Shown: positions 11,386-22,603, counted from the stretch's first letter. The stretch is 64,000 bases of DNA from Branchiostoma floridae (GCF_000003815.2 NC_049990.1:20137002-20201001), one strand, 5' to 3'. The notes: generated by a model from the letters alone, not told the origin. Numbers and translations are program-made.

Positions 11386-11924
11386 TGTATTGTCTTCTCA
11401 GAGGGTTTTGGTGAATATTTCAACCATCACAACACCAGCACTTGATTTAAATCAACAAATCTTATAATCTTTTTAATCTCTTAAAGACGACAAAAATCAA
11501 TCACAATATTTCTAGTCTGGATACCAGAACCCCACCGGATCTCAATAATATATATCATGTTTATCAGGGTCTAACTCAGGGGGCCTTCCTGTAGGTTTTC
11601 CTTGTTGGTCCTAGAGCCGAGGAGTCGGGCTGTATAGGCCCTCGAAACAGTCTGACATCCAGGCTACCATATTTCGAATTAGAACGATAACGTTTTCCAT
11701 TTGTGTCACTTTAAACGCATATCCTTTTATTCTGACTTAAGTTATGGCTTTGACATTTTACATAGGACTAGCAAAAGTTATAAGCATGAACATCTAGGCC
11801 TATACGTATGTCTTGTTTTAGTTTTATGTTGTCACAGTGCTAGTATACTTGTCATTATACAGTTGTAGTCTACATGTAGTAGCTGGCTATATAGTCTACA
11901 TGAAGTAGCTAATGTTAGCTAGCC

Positions 11925-13769
11925 TTAGATTTCACAGATGTAGTAGTAAGAGCTTGGGCATGTACTATCATTCCAGCGGTAGTCCTTATCAGGATAGATG
12001 TGAATTTCCCTTGTGCCACCATTTGGTTCCTTTGCACCCCAGAACCCATCACCAACCCGCAACGTACCATCATCCCAAACCCACAAACCATCTGTCGCCT
12101 CATCAGTCAGCCCAATCCAGGTGTGTGCTTTGGTCGTAGCTCTCACGCGATTGGCCAGGAAGTTGTGGGTCTCATTATTCTTCACCGTTGCTAGGCGACC
12201 ACCTTCTTCGTGACAAGTGGCCCGTGATTCGTTGTACGATTTATGGTCGACGGAGAAGCGGTAACACCTCCCCATGAACAGCTCATAGCGAGTAGGACAG
12301 CTGATGGCAGAGCCTGCAGTGTCAAGAATGAATAGTTTTCCCAATAATAACGAATGAAATTTATTGCACGAAATTTGTACATGGTACAGTGTAAGGCAAA
12401 AAATGATAAAATAATCAATACACATGATGAAGCAACCAAAATCCATTGTTGCCTTTCTCTTTGAATACATTTTCAGCCATATATATGCATACGAATATCT
12501 TCACATTACGGTGTCATATCAACAGTGTCGAACTGTTAGGATACTCTGCCCAGAGACTAGAGGTCAAGTCCTTTGACATGCATCGATGGTGTGCCCTTGG
12601 GAAAGCTTAAGGCACTTTACACCACTCCCTCACGAAACTTCGGTGAATGACTACGGTTAGAGACGTCCCTCGGCTAGACGTTAACAGGGGGTTCCTTGTT
12701 TAGGCTTAGGTCACATTTCCAAAAAGCGAGGCCCGGCCGCCGCTCAGCTTTCGGGAGCGAAAAGAATGATATAAAATACCTCAAAATACACAAGATGTCA
12801 AACTAAGATTCATGGGCATGATTTGTGTATATTTCTAGGCATACATTTTAATTTTTCTTTTCTTAAAACATGCCGGCCGGGGCCCGCTTTGGAATGTGAC
12901 CTTAGCCTTAATACCCCCCTCATATTAGGCGAAAATCGATCGGACGACGAGTCTGCGAGCTCTAAATTACGAGGAGGCATGACCCTGACGGGAAGGGGGG
13001 GAACTCTGCCATTTCTTCGTCGGCATCAGGGTCATGCCTCCTAGTAACTTAGAGCTCTCAGACTCATCGTCCGATCGATTTTCACCTAATGTGAGGAGAG
13101 CCACACCTGGAACACGTTAAAGAACCCACACACCTCGAAAAAAGTAGGAGTCCTTCCCGGTGTGAGTGGATGATATAGATCGTCCTCCAATCTCAAACGG
13201 ACCAACCAGGTGTGTTCGGCCGTGAGTTAGCACAACCCAGTATGCAATACATGTACAATGTAGTTATACACGTAACTTTTATCCTCAGATAGGACGTTAA
13301 ATGGAGGTCCCGTGTATGGGGAGAGCCACACCCCATGCACGTTAAAGAACCCCCACATGTGCGATGGTGCGGTGTGTGTTGGTGCAAATCCTTCTGTGGG
13401 AGTTGGTGATTCACTTCAAATCACCCGGATGGAGGCCTGGCGAACCTCTGTCTCGTGCCAGCCACATGGTGATTTACATCATTCACCCGGACGGGAGACC
13501 TGGCGCATCCCCGTCTTGTAATTAGCCAGCGAAAGGGTATGTCACCCCGTAAGGGGCGGTATAACCCCGTCGTGTGTAAACATGTGCGATCACGTCGACC
13601 GATGATGATGAACTTTTAGCAATTATACAATATGGAAATGGATCCATGCAGCAACACAAAGGAAAATTATGATACCTGTGTTCCTGATCATTTGCTCGAG
13701 CTGTGAAACTCGCTCTTTCAGGCTGTCTGTGATCGTCTTCTGTTCAGCCAAAAGACGTAACAGTTGATT
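11925..13769 (-). CDS. C-type lectin copy 1 (CTLD with EPN motif), one conserved cysteine deleted
   Basis: The last exon, 12313 to 11925, encodes a full C-type lectin-like domain: paired Cys in CPTRYELFMGRC, ATCHEEGGRLATV, WIGLTDE, WVWDDG, EPN, WND and the terminal ICE. EPN and WND are the usual residues of calcium site 2, typical of mannose-type specificity. The preceding exon, 13769 to 13676, encodes an amphipathic heptad-like neck (LLAEQKTITDSLKERV region), phase 0 to 1. Relative to copy 2 the lectin exon is 6 bases shorter, removing the cysteine before HIYPDKD, so its usual partner in DSTCPSS is unpaired. The further upstream neck exon of copy 2 is not found here; that area is replaced by a fold-back element and LINE debris. 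The 5' end, including any membrane anchor, is not identified. The intron 12314-13675 has gained at least three insertions. Confidence 0.7.
12701..12910. mobile_element. MITE with GTCACATTTCC...CCCGGCC inverted ends
   Basis: The left end, TAGGCTTAGGTCACATTTCC then CCCGGCC, mirrors the right end, GGCCGGGGCCCGCTTTGGAA then TGTGACCTTAGCCTTA. A shorter relative is at 46312-46400. The paralogous lectin intron (41917-42357) lacks it, so it inserted after the segmental duplication. Confidence 0.7.
12925..13089. mobile_element. Fold-back MITE with about 65-bp arms
   Basis: The left arm, from TTAGGCGAAAATCGATCGGA to GGAGGCATGACCCTGACG, is mirrored by the right arm, from CAGGGTCATGCCTCC to TCGATTTTCACCTAA. 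The RNA or single strand would form a long hairpin. It is absent from the equivalent intron of lectin copy 2. Confidence 0.75.
13280..13605. repeat. Interspersed repeat with GCACGTTAAAGAACCC phrase
   Basis: Contains GGACGTTAAATGGAGGTCCC and GGGAGAGCCACACCCCATGC followed by ACGTTAAAGAACCC. A related segment is inverted at about 53265-53355, and the shared ACGTTAAAGAACCC core also occurs at 13105-13130 and 42180-42200. It is missing from the paralogous lectin intron. Family unknown to me. Confidence 0.45.
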
Positions 13770-13787
13770 CTGCGAAAACAATCCATA

Positions 13788-14269
13788 TACAGTCAAACCT
13801 GTTTTAGCGGCCCCCTTTGCATAGTGGCCACTTTTTCTCGGTCCCTTGGATTTTTTCCCATTGACCTAAGCATTAAGAAACAGTCTATAGCGGCCATCTG
13901 TCCAACGCAGCAACGGCCACACGATTTCCGGTCCCGTAGATGCAGAAATACTGCCTATGCAACCATACGGTGGCGTTATGCCATCCTGGCCGAGTTTGAA
14001 ATCATAGTTTGTGAGGATTTGAAGTTCCCAACAGGATCATTTTGGCGGTATCGGAAGGTACGCTCGCCTTGAGCGTTAAAGTGCAAGTCTTTGTCGGCGA
14101 ATTTACCGTTCGAGACAATGTTACTTGGTGAGAAATATTAGTGGGAACTGAAATCATGTGCAACTTGCTCGTGGTCAATTGATCAACATTTTTTCTATAG
14201 TGGCCACCTGTCCATAGTGGCCATATTTCTCCAGTCCCTTGAGTGCCCGCTATAGACATTTTGACTGTA
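13788..14269. mobile_element. Pogo/Tc1-like MITE
   Basis: Ends TACAGTCAAACCTGTTTTAG and, inverted, GCCCGCTATAGACATTTTGA followed by CTGTA, flanked by TA. Internal repeats of TAGTGGCCAC type are typical of pogo-related non-autonomous elements. It sits in the intron just upstream of the neck exon of lectin copy 1. Copy 2 has the empty site near 42465. Confidence 0.65.
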
Positions 14270-14507
14270 TATCATATTTGTACATACGTATTATGGGTAT
14301 TGGACAGCTTAGTTCCCAATTGCACAGGTGTCCGTCGGGGATGTAGCCCCTACCGGGCTCTGAAGCCACAAATTTGTCCCGGTAGACTGCCGGATACAGG
14401 GGGTAACACTCGATGTTCCACACGGGTAGGTCACCACGTCTATTTGCTACCGGGTCCCGGGTTCATTTTAAATCGGGTCCACGTAGAGGTCACGCCCGAA
14501 GGTTTAA

Positions 14508-14709
14508 AGATGATTAAGTCTATACTTCTGGATAATTATCAAATTTCAATTAGACGTTTCGAACGGTGTCCATCGTTCCTTAAGAATTATTCCTTGTTCC
14601 GAAAAATTGTACAACTTCATTTTCAATTCACTGATAAAGAACGGTGGACACCATTCGAAACGTCTAATTAAAATTTGATGATTATCCAGAAGTATAGACT
14701 TAATCATCT
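14508..14709. repeat. Fold-back element with hammerhead-like core
   Basis: The arms, AGATGATTAAGTCTATACTT at the left and its complement at the right (AAGTATAGACTTAATCATCT), extend about 70 bases inward. The right arm carries CTGATAAAG, then a GAACGGTG/CACCATTC stem, then GAAACGTC. That order resembles the hammerhead ribozyme core known from Penelope-like elements, but the core reads CUGAUAA instead of CUGANGA. Confidence 0.5.
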
Positions 14710-14829
14710 CCAATTTACTTCTATGATAGTTCTTATTTTAGCATTTTATATACGTGAAATGTCGTACAGTTTACCATCAGCTATTGGTGATACAAAAATT
14801 AAAAATTTTGCAGTTTCTGGTGTAGTGGG

Positions 14830-15270
14830 AACCTCTACATGTACGTACAAACCAGACAGACATCACTCCTAAACAAACCCTTTTTCAAGACCACAACAGG
14901 ACAGCGTACATTTGCCTACAGAGGTGCTAAACACTTTAATTCACTACCAGCCTACATTAAGCAAATTCCAAGCGTGAATTCATTTAAGTCAGCTTTGAAA
15001 GACCTAACATAGTCTCAGTACTGAGTAGTGACCTCTGACCTCCTACACTGTTGACCTTGGTTCGGATTATGATTTTGATTTATCTGTCTTGCATTTTTCA
15101 GTTGTACTTATATGTTCCGACGTGTATGTCTACTTTTCTCTCTGTAAGTTGTTTTTTTTATTTCCATGTATGTATATGTGAAACTGGGCCCTATCGAAAA
15201 ACAGTGTATTAGCACTGAATAGGCTACCCAGGTGTTTCAAAATAAACAAACAAACAAACAAATAAGTATT
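14830..15270 (+). mobile_element. CR1/L2-like LINE 3' fragment
   Basis: Encodes only the C-terminal end of a reverse transcriptase (TFAYRGAKHFNSLPAYIK motif), stopping at the TAG near 15012. A 3' untranslated region ending in CAAAATAAACAAACAAACAA follows. It replaces sequence that in the duplicate block carries the 81-base lectin neck exon. Confidence 0.7.
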
Positions 15271-15405
15271 GAACTTGATCACAAGGACATTAAGATGGCT
15301 CACGTACCCCGTCGAAGTAACAAGCCTGGCCCCCAACCATTACCAATTGGTTACAGACACATTTCTCTTCCTGGCTCCGGCAATTGAAAACTGGTTGGCC
15401 GGTGC

Positions 15406-15505
15406 NNNNNNNNNNNNNNNNNNNNNNNNNNNNNNNNNNNNNNNNNNNNNNNNNNNNNNNNNNNNNNNNNNNNNNNNNNNNNNNNNNNNNNNNNNNNNNN
15501 NNNNN
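15406..15505. other. Assembly gap (100 N)
   Basis: Exactly 100 N. The sequence just left of it (ACGTACCCCGTCGAAG and following) is duplicated with divergence at 43797-43900. I could not assign that sequence to any gene. Confidence 0.95.
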
Positions 15506-15985
15506 ACCAGACCCAAATAATTCAGATACATTGTTGAAATTCTACAATATTAATGCGGTCTCGTACAACAGCCTTGACATGGAAGGAAGTTAGTAGGACA
15601 TATAGTTTTAGTTCTGTGTAGATCTGAAGGTTTGCGTATAACCCCATAACCTGCCTGTTGTTTAGGTTTCTGCTTCAGCCAATGGGCAGCCATGTTCACT
15701 TAGATTTGCATACATTTTTAAGTTGCGTCAGCGTCAGGTAACCAGTCAAGCGTTATTGTTTGGTGGGGTATTTGGATCCCCTCGCTTCCCAATTGTCAAC
15801 ATCAAGGTTGTTTTGTGTTTTACTTAGCAAGACAAAACTGTGCTTACCCGTGTTATAGACCTCCGGATCCCCAAATGTGGACTTTCGAATTTAGTAATTT
15901 TGAACAATTTACAATTGCAGATCCGTGGGTTGAACCCACACACCAAGTATGAAACGAATCCACCCAGCCGGTCTGAGTTATCTTG

Positions 15986-15987
<2 letters not shown>

Positions 15988-16031
<44 letters not shown>

Positions 16032-16051
16032 ACACACACACACCACACACA
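15988..16051. repeat. (AC)n microsatellite
   Basis: A dinucleotide run with a few interruptions, embedded in an inverted R1-family repeat. Confidence 0.9.
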
Positions 16052-16900
16052 AACGCTAGTGAAACAAGAGATCGGAGACATCTCCATTAAATATTCTAAT
16101 TATGCAAATGACCTTACATCTGCATAATTTATGCTTGATTATGTATACATAATGTACTTATGTATACATCAATAGGTTCTTGAGTTATGCTGACCGCAAA
16201 TATCCGGACGTCCTGACACACAAACAGACCAAAAACTATACATTCATTTTTCATGGAGGTAACAAGCCGACGCATACGTGTAACGTTTTTGCCCTAGGAT
16301 GAAACGCGCCCTAAAATGGTACGGATTTTGGCGTTGTCACGTGGAGAGTCTCATAAACAACGTGGATACAGCTGTTATCCAACAAGGTTACGGAGAGCTC
16401 AAATCTCCATGAAATAGTCTGATTATGGAAATTTCTTACAACGGTCAAAATGTTGATTGTCAAGACCATAACACATCCAGGTCAAAAGATTTTAAATGGC
16501 AGAATTTCTGCTGCAGTACCAAGGTCACATATCAGGGGTCCAAAAATGACCTTAACCAAATTCGCCTTCCTAACACCTACCCACATACGAAATATCATTT
16601 TAATCCATCCACATGTTTTTGAGTCACATATGCTGACTACAAAAATCCGGAACAACAACAGACAGACACACCCAAAACTATATCTCCATTTTTAGGAAAT
16701 AACAAGCCCCTACGGGACTACCTCTACCCTATATGTAATGATTCAATAAGATGCTGCAAAGGAGGACACGGGTATTATTAACTCCTGGCCATGGTCTGGA
16801 ATCATTTATACTTTCTACTCCAACTGTTGGAAAACGGGTGAATAATGGTATCAAAGACGGGTAAGCTGTACAAAATCTAACGCTGATTCTCAAAACTAAA

Positions 16901-17138
16901 GGTGCATTCTCACTGCACTTGCGTCACTGCGGGGTTCGTTCACTGCGTGTACATGTTTTGTTATTTTCTCCGATATTTTTATAATTCAGATATTGCGTAG
17001 TACGTAAAAGTATGGCTTAGAAGACAACAAAATACAAAAAAGTAAGAAAATTCGTTCTTTATCTCTGAAATTCGTTGTCAATGAGTATTTTTCGAACCCC
17101 GCAGTGACGCATGCGTGACGCAAGTGCAGTGAGAGTGC
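16901..17138. mobile_element. MITE with GTGCATTCTCACTGCACTTG inverted ends
   Basis: The left end, GGTGCATTCTCACTGCACTT then GCGTCACTGCGGGGTTCG, is mirrored at the right by CGAACCCCGCAGTGACGC then GTGACGCAAGTGCAGTGAGA and GTGC. Fragments of the same family sit in intron 1 of TM-NHL copies 1 and 3. Confidence 0.7.
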
Positions 17139-17366
17139 TTTTCACGGTTCGAATATCCATACAGATCAGACGGTAGGTTCAAACTATATCAATAGTGAGT
17201 TCGAACTATATCAATATTGATTAGTAAATGGAACAGGTCATCAGACGTATTTATCACATCAATGTATCCTTGGGGGAGGAGTGAACAAGGACAGGGAATT
17301 TGATTTTCATGCATTTCATCATGAGGTCCAGACCCAAGACGAATTCCGCCAAAGCATAGCACCAAG

Positions 17367-20148
17367 ATGGTTGGACGGAAGGCACTGTTCTGGCTCCTTC
17401 TTGTCTCCAATCACCTACTTCTCGCACCAGAAGCTGCCAAACGATGCCCAGACGACTGTTTTACTAGAGTGGTCTTTTCTTGTCGCTGCCCCAATCCAAA
17501 TGGGAAAGGTTCGTCCTGTAGCTGGGTTGGGCATGGAGGAACATATGTCTTTCCCGTATGTCTTGACGCTATACCAACCGACTTCCCAAGAGAGACCCAA
17601 TCAATCATCATTGAACATCTTTCCTCTTCGACGCTCCTTGAGCAATCTTTTCAGAATCTTCGCATCGAGCGCCTCAACCATCTGAACATCCGAAAGTCAA
17701 ATGTTTCAGCTATACAGCCAATGGCTTTCCGCGGTCTACAGTACTTAGCTCATCTTTACCTTGCTGACAACCGCATCTCCCGACTAGGTAAGTCAGAAGG
17801 GCATTTCGTTTTAAAGTGTTTGTACCCTGTCATAGTAAATTTGGCCAAATAGGTAGATTCAGCAAATCAAAGTCCCCTAGAATATGACATGAAAGTATAA
17901 ATCATAGCATGAGATTTGTGAGAGAAGAACATTTTGTTTTGCAGTTTTTGTACCCTGCCATGGTAAATTTGGCTAAATAGAGTAGATTCAGCAAGTCAAG
18001 GTCCCCTAAAATATGACGCGAAAGTACAAATCATAGCATGAGATTTTCGATAGCTTATTTCTTCGGAAGGTGTATCGAGACACAGCAAATGTTGATCAAA
18101 GTTATTGATGTTAGATTAACGCAAAGCTGTAGAGTATATTAATGTTTTAACGGAATCCGGATGTAGGTGTTTCAGTAGCTACACGGTATCATAAGGTTTA
18201 TAACACCCAACACCACCTACCTAAACATCAAGTAAAATGTCTAGAATAAAATTACGTCAACTAATCATTTCCATGCTATAGTTGAAACACTACGAATACG
18301 GATTTTGTTTGTACATCTAATCGAAATTGTATTTCCTCACTTATATCTATTAACCATCAAACACCCGAGTGGGGTCCGTTTGGACCCCAGGCGTAAATTT
18401 GGAAGTGCCATTGGAACATTTTTGATCTGAAGAAAAATCAAGTCCGTGACCTTATTATCACATATCTGTTATACCATCTCCTAAATCTTTACAGAGATTG
18501 GCACAATTTGGGGGAAATTATAAAGGAAAGTATGTGTTTAGTCCGTCTGGGGTCCAAACGGACCCCAGCAAAATAAGCAGTTTTTGAATCAAAGTTTAGA
18601 GACTCCTAAACTACTTATCATTTTTGCTAACAACATTTTGTGATGTTTTACCAAGTTTGGTAGCTTTAGCGTAATCCGCTCAGGAGTTGTACGACATGAA
18701 AGTTGCCGAAGGCCTCAACCCCCTCCTTGATCTGAATAGGTTGAGGGCAAAATTTGGTCCTTCTGATCTTTTGCATAAAATATGATAATGAGTGGGAATT
18801 CGTTACATCTTACATTGACCAAGCTTTGTATGTACAATCATCACCCATAAAAATTGGAAAGGAGATTCTTTCAACAAAACATTTTAGGGTCCGTTTGGAC
18901 CCCACTCGGTCATTTTAGTCGCAAAATATTCTGGTGCTTGAGGGTTAAGTAAGTTATCTTTCGTATCATTAGTTGTCATCGCGTACCTAAGAGTAAGAAT
19001 CTAGTATTTCTCACCATTCACGAGAAATCTTCTATCTACCTTCAGAAGCAGATACTTTCCTCGGTCTTGTGAATTTATATATCCTGATCCTGGAGAAGAA
19101 CACGATTTCCACAATATCGCAACATGCCTTCCGTGGCCTACGCCTACTACAACATCTGCGATTGTCTAAAAACCGCCTGACTTCAGTGCCTGTTGACGCG
19201 CTTCTGCAACCTGAATCCTTGTGGGCGGCGGACCTGCAGATGAACCACATCACAACGATCGGCAGGGATGTCGTGCGGTTGACGCGACAGCAACACTTGG
19301 CTCTTCAGATCGGACACAACAAGTTGACGTGTGACAAGAATCTAACATGGTTGGTCTGCTCCCTGTGGAATCTTACGTTCATTTCTCAACGCGGCGCTCT
19401 GAGGTGCGCACTTCCTCCTGAACTCTCGGGAACCAACCTAACTACCATGAGAAGATATTTCTGCCAAACTAGCACGGAGTGGCCGCAACGTGGGATAGGC
19501 TCCAAAACACTTAACGAACTTTCTCTGACACCAACTTCAAGGATAATGGACTCAATAAGTCCTCACATCTTCAACACCCACCCGTACACCGATACCATCC
19601 CAACTGAGAGCTATACAGAAATGCCGCACACCATGCCAGTCACTGAACACACGACACAGATGGAGTACGTCATTATTCTTGGGGGAAAACTATTCATCAA
19701 CGAGGATGTCAACTACGCCATTGCCATGGCCAGTGCTGTTGTCGTTCCCCTGTCGATGGCAGCCGCTGTCCTCTCCATCTTTAAACTCTGTGGTGTAAAA
19801 GATCTGCCTCACGAACAACCTACATCCACTGAGGCGAAGACCCATGACAACCAACCGTACGCAGTGGCTTATGCCGACTCCGGAGAAATTCGAGGATCTG
19901 ACGGAAGCTCAACCACAAGCGGACAGAACATCCCTGATCGTGACGGAACCCCGACAGAAGACAACTATACCATTCAACCATATGCAGTGGCTTATGGAGA
20001 AGACATTCAGCCATATGCAGTGGCTGACAATGAAGACCCAGGACCACAGTTTTTTTCTCGAGCAGCTGCCAGGTGCATTGATGACCAAGAGCAAGACGAC
20101 AACTATAAGATCCAGCCGTATGCAGTAGATTACCCGGACTCCATATAA
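17367..20148 (+). CDS. LRR transmembrane receptor with repeated QPYAV(A/D) cytoplasmic motifs
   Basis: Two exons, 17367-17787 and 19046-20148 (phase 1, GT-AG), give a predicted 507 residues. The start ATG is in a good context (accaagATGG) and begins a signal peptide (KALFWLLLVSNHLLLA). Then follow a cysteine-rich N-cap (CPDDC...CRC), about six leucine-rich repeats (for example AFRGLQYLAHLYLADNRIS and AFRGLRLLQHLRLSKNRLT), a Cys-containing C-cap and a Thr-rich stalk. A membrane helix lies at about residues 362-387 (AIAMASAVVVPLSMAAAVLS). The tail of about 120 residues contains four PY motifs with Tyr near 412, 453, 464 and 499: NQPYAVAY, IQPYAVAY, IQPYAVAD and IQPYAVDY. These are spaced, acidic-flanked tyrosine motifs that suggest kinase/adaptor binding. 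The ligand is unknown. No second copy is seen in the window. Confidence 0.85.
18350..18948. mobile_element. piggyBac-like MITE in the LRR gene intron
   Basis: Flanked by TTAA on both sides (18350-18353 and 18945-18948). Terminal repeats run TTAACC(A/C)TCAA inward and are followed by the sub-terminal palindrome GGGGTCCGTTTGGACCCC, which recurs internally near 18550 and at the right end. TTAA target duplication is the signature of the piggyBac superfamily. No transposase is encoded. Confidence 0.75.
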
Positions 20149-20379
20149 GCTACAACTTTTAGTACAAAAAGCAGAAAATGCGAAGATGTTTAGGATTCAA
20201 AATCGCTGCAAAATGGTCCTGACGAGCTGACAGAAAACGACAATCAACCAATTGTTCAATCAGAGGACCACTGTTAATTATTTTGATTATGTATTATGAT
20301 AACAGTTGTATCTGTGCATTATGAAAATGTGGTTCAAAGCTGCTCCGTTGTTTAGTTCAGTAATGACTATCATTGTTAG

Positions 20380-20720
20380 CATGAAAGTTCATCTGTGTTG
20401 GTGGAATACATTATAGAAATTGCTAAACTTTCTTTCCAACACTGAATTAATATAGGGACTTACCCTAAATTTTCGGCCAACTCCGTCGACCTTGTTCACA
20501 GAATGACTCTATCTCCAGCAGTGACGTCAGGAACACGCCACTTTTGCAGGAGGGGGTCATAAGTATCAGAGAGTCTGTGCCGCCCCCCGTCTCTGTTGAG
20601 TGTGGGCCGGTGGGCTCTAATGTACACTGCCTCCTTCACTCCTCGCGCGAAGAAATCCTGTTCTGAGTCTAAGATTTTTACTTTGTCCAACGAAACGGAA
20701 TGTCCCGGAGACTCTATATG
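20380..20720 (-). mobile_element. Penelope-like element 3' fragment (GIY-YIG endonuclease C-terminus)
   Basis: On the - strand, 20690 to 20496 encodes a segment with RGVKEAVYIRAHRPTLNRDG followed by SDTYDPLL. This matches the C-terminal part of the GIY-YIG domain of Penelope-like retroelements; the Glu of KEAVYIR and the Asn of TLNR are the expected conserved residues. Downstream (20495-20385) is a 3' region, GGCCGAAAATTTAGGGTAAGT and CACCAACACAGATGAAC, shared with fragments at 40217-40345, 46775-47070 and 62500-62690. The element is truncated. Confidence 0.6.
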
Positions 20721-21424
20721 TATATAATTTCTATAATGACTATCATTGTTGTTTTATCTCCAAAAGTAGATATATCAATATGGATATAATGAACATGTGG
20801 ATGATTGCTTTTGTCAATAGTTGACATATATGAAATAGTCACATATATGAAAGATGCAATATCATGCACACCGGAAATTTTATTCAAAGGTTCATCCATT
20901 TCACATATGACTACAATCGTGATTGCAGTTATCATTTATCACATGCATTGAATTGTAACCAGATGCAGCAAACAGCAATAAAAAGCATTGCTTGGATAAA
21001 TGATTTCAAACATCTTTGTTAACATAAACATCACAGCCTAACAGTACATTAGATACGTGACAGAACAAGTTTGCCCAGTTTTTTGCCTGTAAGGCTTAAC
21101 AGTAGAGCAGCTTTAGCTTGGAAGCTTGCGTACAGATTTGCTCTTTTACTCAGCACACCAGTTAAAAAAAACACTTCTCGCTATTGTGAACAACATATGT
21201 AAAAATGAGTTTGGATGAATGAATGATAGTGGCTAGACAAATCAAATTCATTTGCGAGATAATTACCTCCATACTGGAAATAGAGCACCTACATATGTGC
21301 CCCAAAAACACATTCATGCACACGTGTATATACAGATGTCACGTGTCACCAAGCAATTCTACAAGTAATGGGGACAGCCTTTTGTCTAAATCCGGCAGGG
21401 CAACCGAAACTTTGGGTTGAAAAG

Positions 21425-21425
<1 letters not shown>
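20721..21425. other. Intergenic stretch, nothing recognised
   Basis: AT-rich sequence between the Penelope-like fragment and the microsatellite. I see no open reading frame with family features, no RNA gene and no clear repeat structure. Confidence 0.5.
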
Positions 21426-21426
<1 letters not shown>

Positions 21427-21466
<40 letters not shown>

Positions 21467-21640
21467 TGTGTGTGTGTATGTATGTGTGTGTATGCGCGTG
21501 TATGTGCGTGTGTATGTGTGTGTGTGTGTGTGTGCATGTTTGTTTTTGTTTGTGTGTGTTTGTATGCGTGTGTGTGTGTGTGTGTGTATGTGTTTGTGTG
21601 CGTGCACGTGTGCGTTTGCTTGCATGTGTGTTGCCAAGTG
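21427..21640. repeat. (GT)n-rich compound microsatellite
   Basis: About 210 bases of GT dinucleotides interrupted by TA, TT and GC variants. It creates spurious Cys-Val or Thr-His reading frames on both strands. Confidence 0.95.
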
Positions 21641-21858
21641 ACGCACCCACTACAGCCTTTAGCTAATAAACAATCCCGCAAGCTGGAAGTAGGACGACGC
21701 CTGGGCGGCCACAGAAAACCAGACTGAGGGACAATAATCAAGGAATGGAGTCCTTCGCCCATCCAGGAAGGCTGACTGCTGCGTCACACTATGATGAGTC
21801 TGGCGTGAAATTTCCATCTTTATCATTCCTTCCAGAGACCGAGGGACTTGATAGATAC

Positions 21859-22082
21859 NNNNNNNNNNNNNNNNNNNNNNNNNNNNNNNNNNNNNNNNNN
21901 NNNNNNNNNNNNNNNNNNNNNNNNNNNNNNNNNNNNNNNNNNNNNNNNNNNNNNNNNNNNNNNNNNNNNNNNNNNNNNNNNNNNNNNNNNNNNNNNNNNN
22001 NNNNNNNNNNNNNNNNNNNNNNNNNNNNNNNNNNNNNNNNNNNNNNNNNNNNNNNNNNNNNNNNNNNNNNNNNNNNNNNNNN
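21859..22082. other. Assembly gap (224 N)
   Basis: Run of N between the microsatellite and the 3' side of TM-NHL copy 2. Confidence 0.95.
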
Positions 22083-22603
22083 GTAACGTCATGAGAAGCC
22101 AAGATGGTGGTATATTTGACAGCTGCGGTAAGTTTCACTGATTGGAATCTTTAAAAATCAGACTTTTGGACACTTGAGATAGCAAGCTGATGTGTGGGAT
22201 GATTTCGTATGACCTGGAATGTTCACGGATGAGATTATGACATCCTGAACTTACTACTTATTTTTTTACATTATCGCCAATGCAGATTTCCATTTGTGTT
22301 CTAGGGCCTTAAGCCTTTTTATGGTGAGTTTACTCACAGTCAGAAATCGTTATCTACTGATCCGCCTCCTATCGGTACAAAGGGACCACATGCTCGTCCA
22401 AAACACGATATATCAAAGTAGATAGGTCCGCTGCAGTACCATAGAAAGTCGATAGGAGGCCCAAAGTCTAATTGCTTTGAGGTCTTCTCAACATTGACCA
22501 ATTATTCATCAAGACAATCCATGCCTTCTCTAGTTATCATCTTTATAGACGGAGAGACACACGGATGCTACTGAAAACAAGTAGACCTTCTTGGCAAAGG
22601 TAA

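Larger units (their letters stand above)
1..14480 (+). repeat. Segmental duplication block 1 (TM-NHL copy 1 plus lectin copy 1)
   Basis: Collinear with 32320-42790: upstream unit, five-exon TM-NHL gene, shared non-coding stretches (8630-9270, 11041-11920), lectin exons and the CCGGGTCCC-rich repeat, in the same order and orientation. Block-specific insertions are the two LINEs, 9515-9960, 10344-11019, 12701-13089, 13280-13605 and 13788-14269. Confidence 0.8.

Noticed and set aside
12314-12470. In-frame N-terminal extension of lectin copy 1 with a hydrophobic stretch (DYFIIFCLTLYHVQI)
   Set aside because: It lies in the intron, follows a good acceptor, is absent from copy 2 and resembles a retroelement 3' tail (AAATTTATTGCAC).
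20496-20690. Small host gene on the - strand downstream of the LRR receptor
   Set aside because: The residues match the end of a Penelope-like GIY-YIG domain and the flanks recur as repeats elsewhere in the window.
21339-21762. Cys-Val and Thr-His-rich frames
   Set aside because: Products of the GT microsatellite on both strands, with no other coding features.
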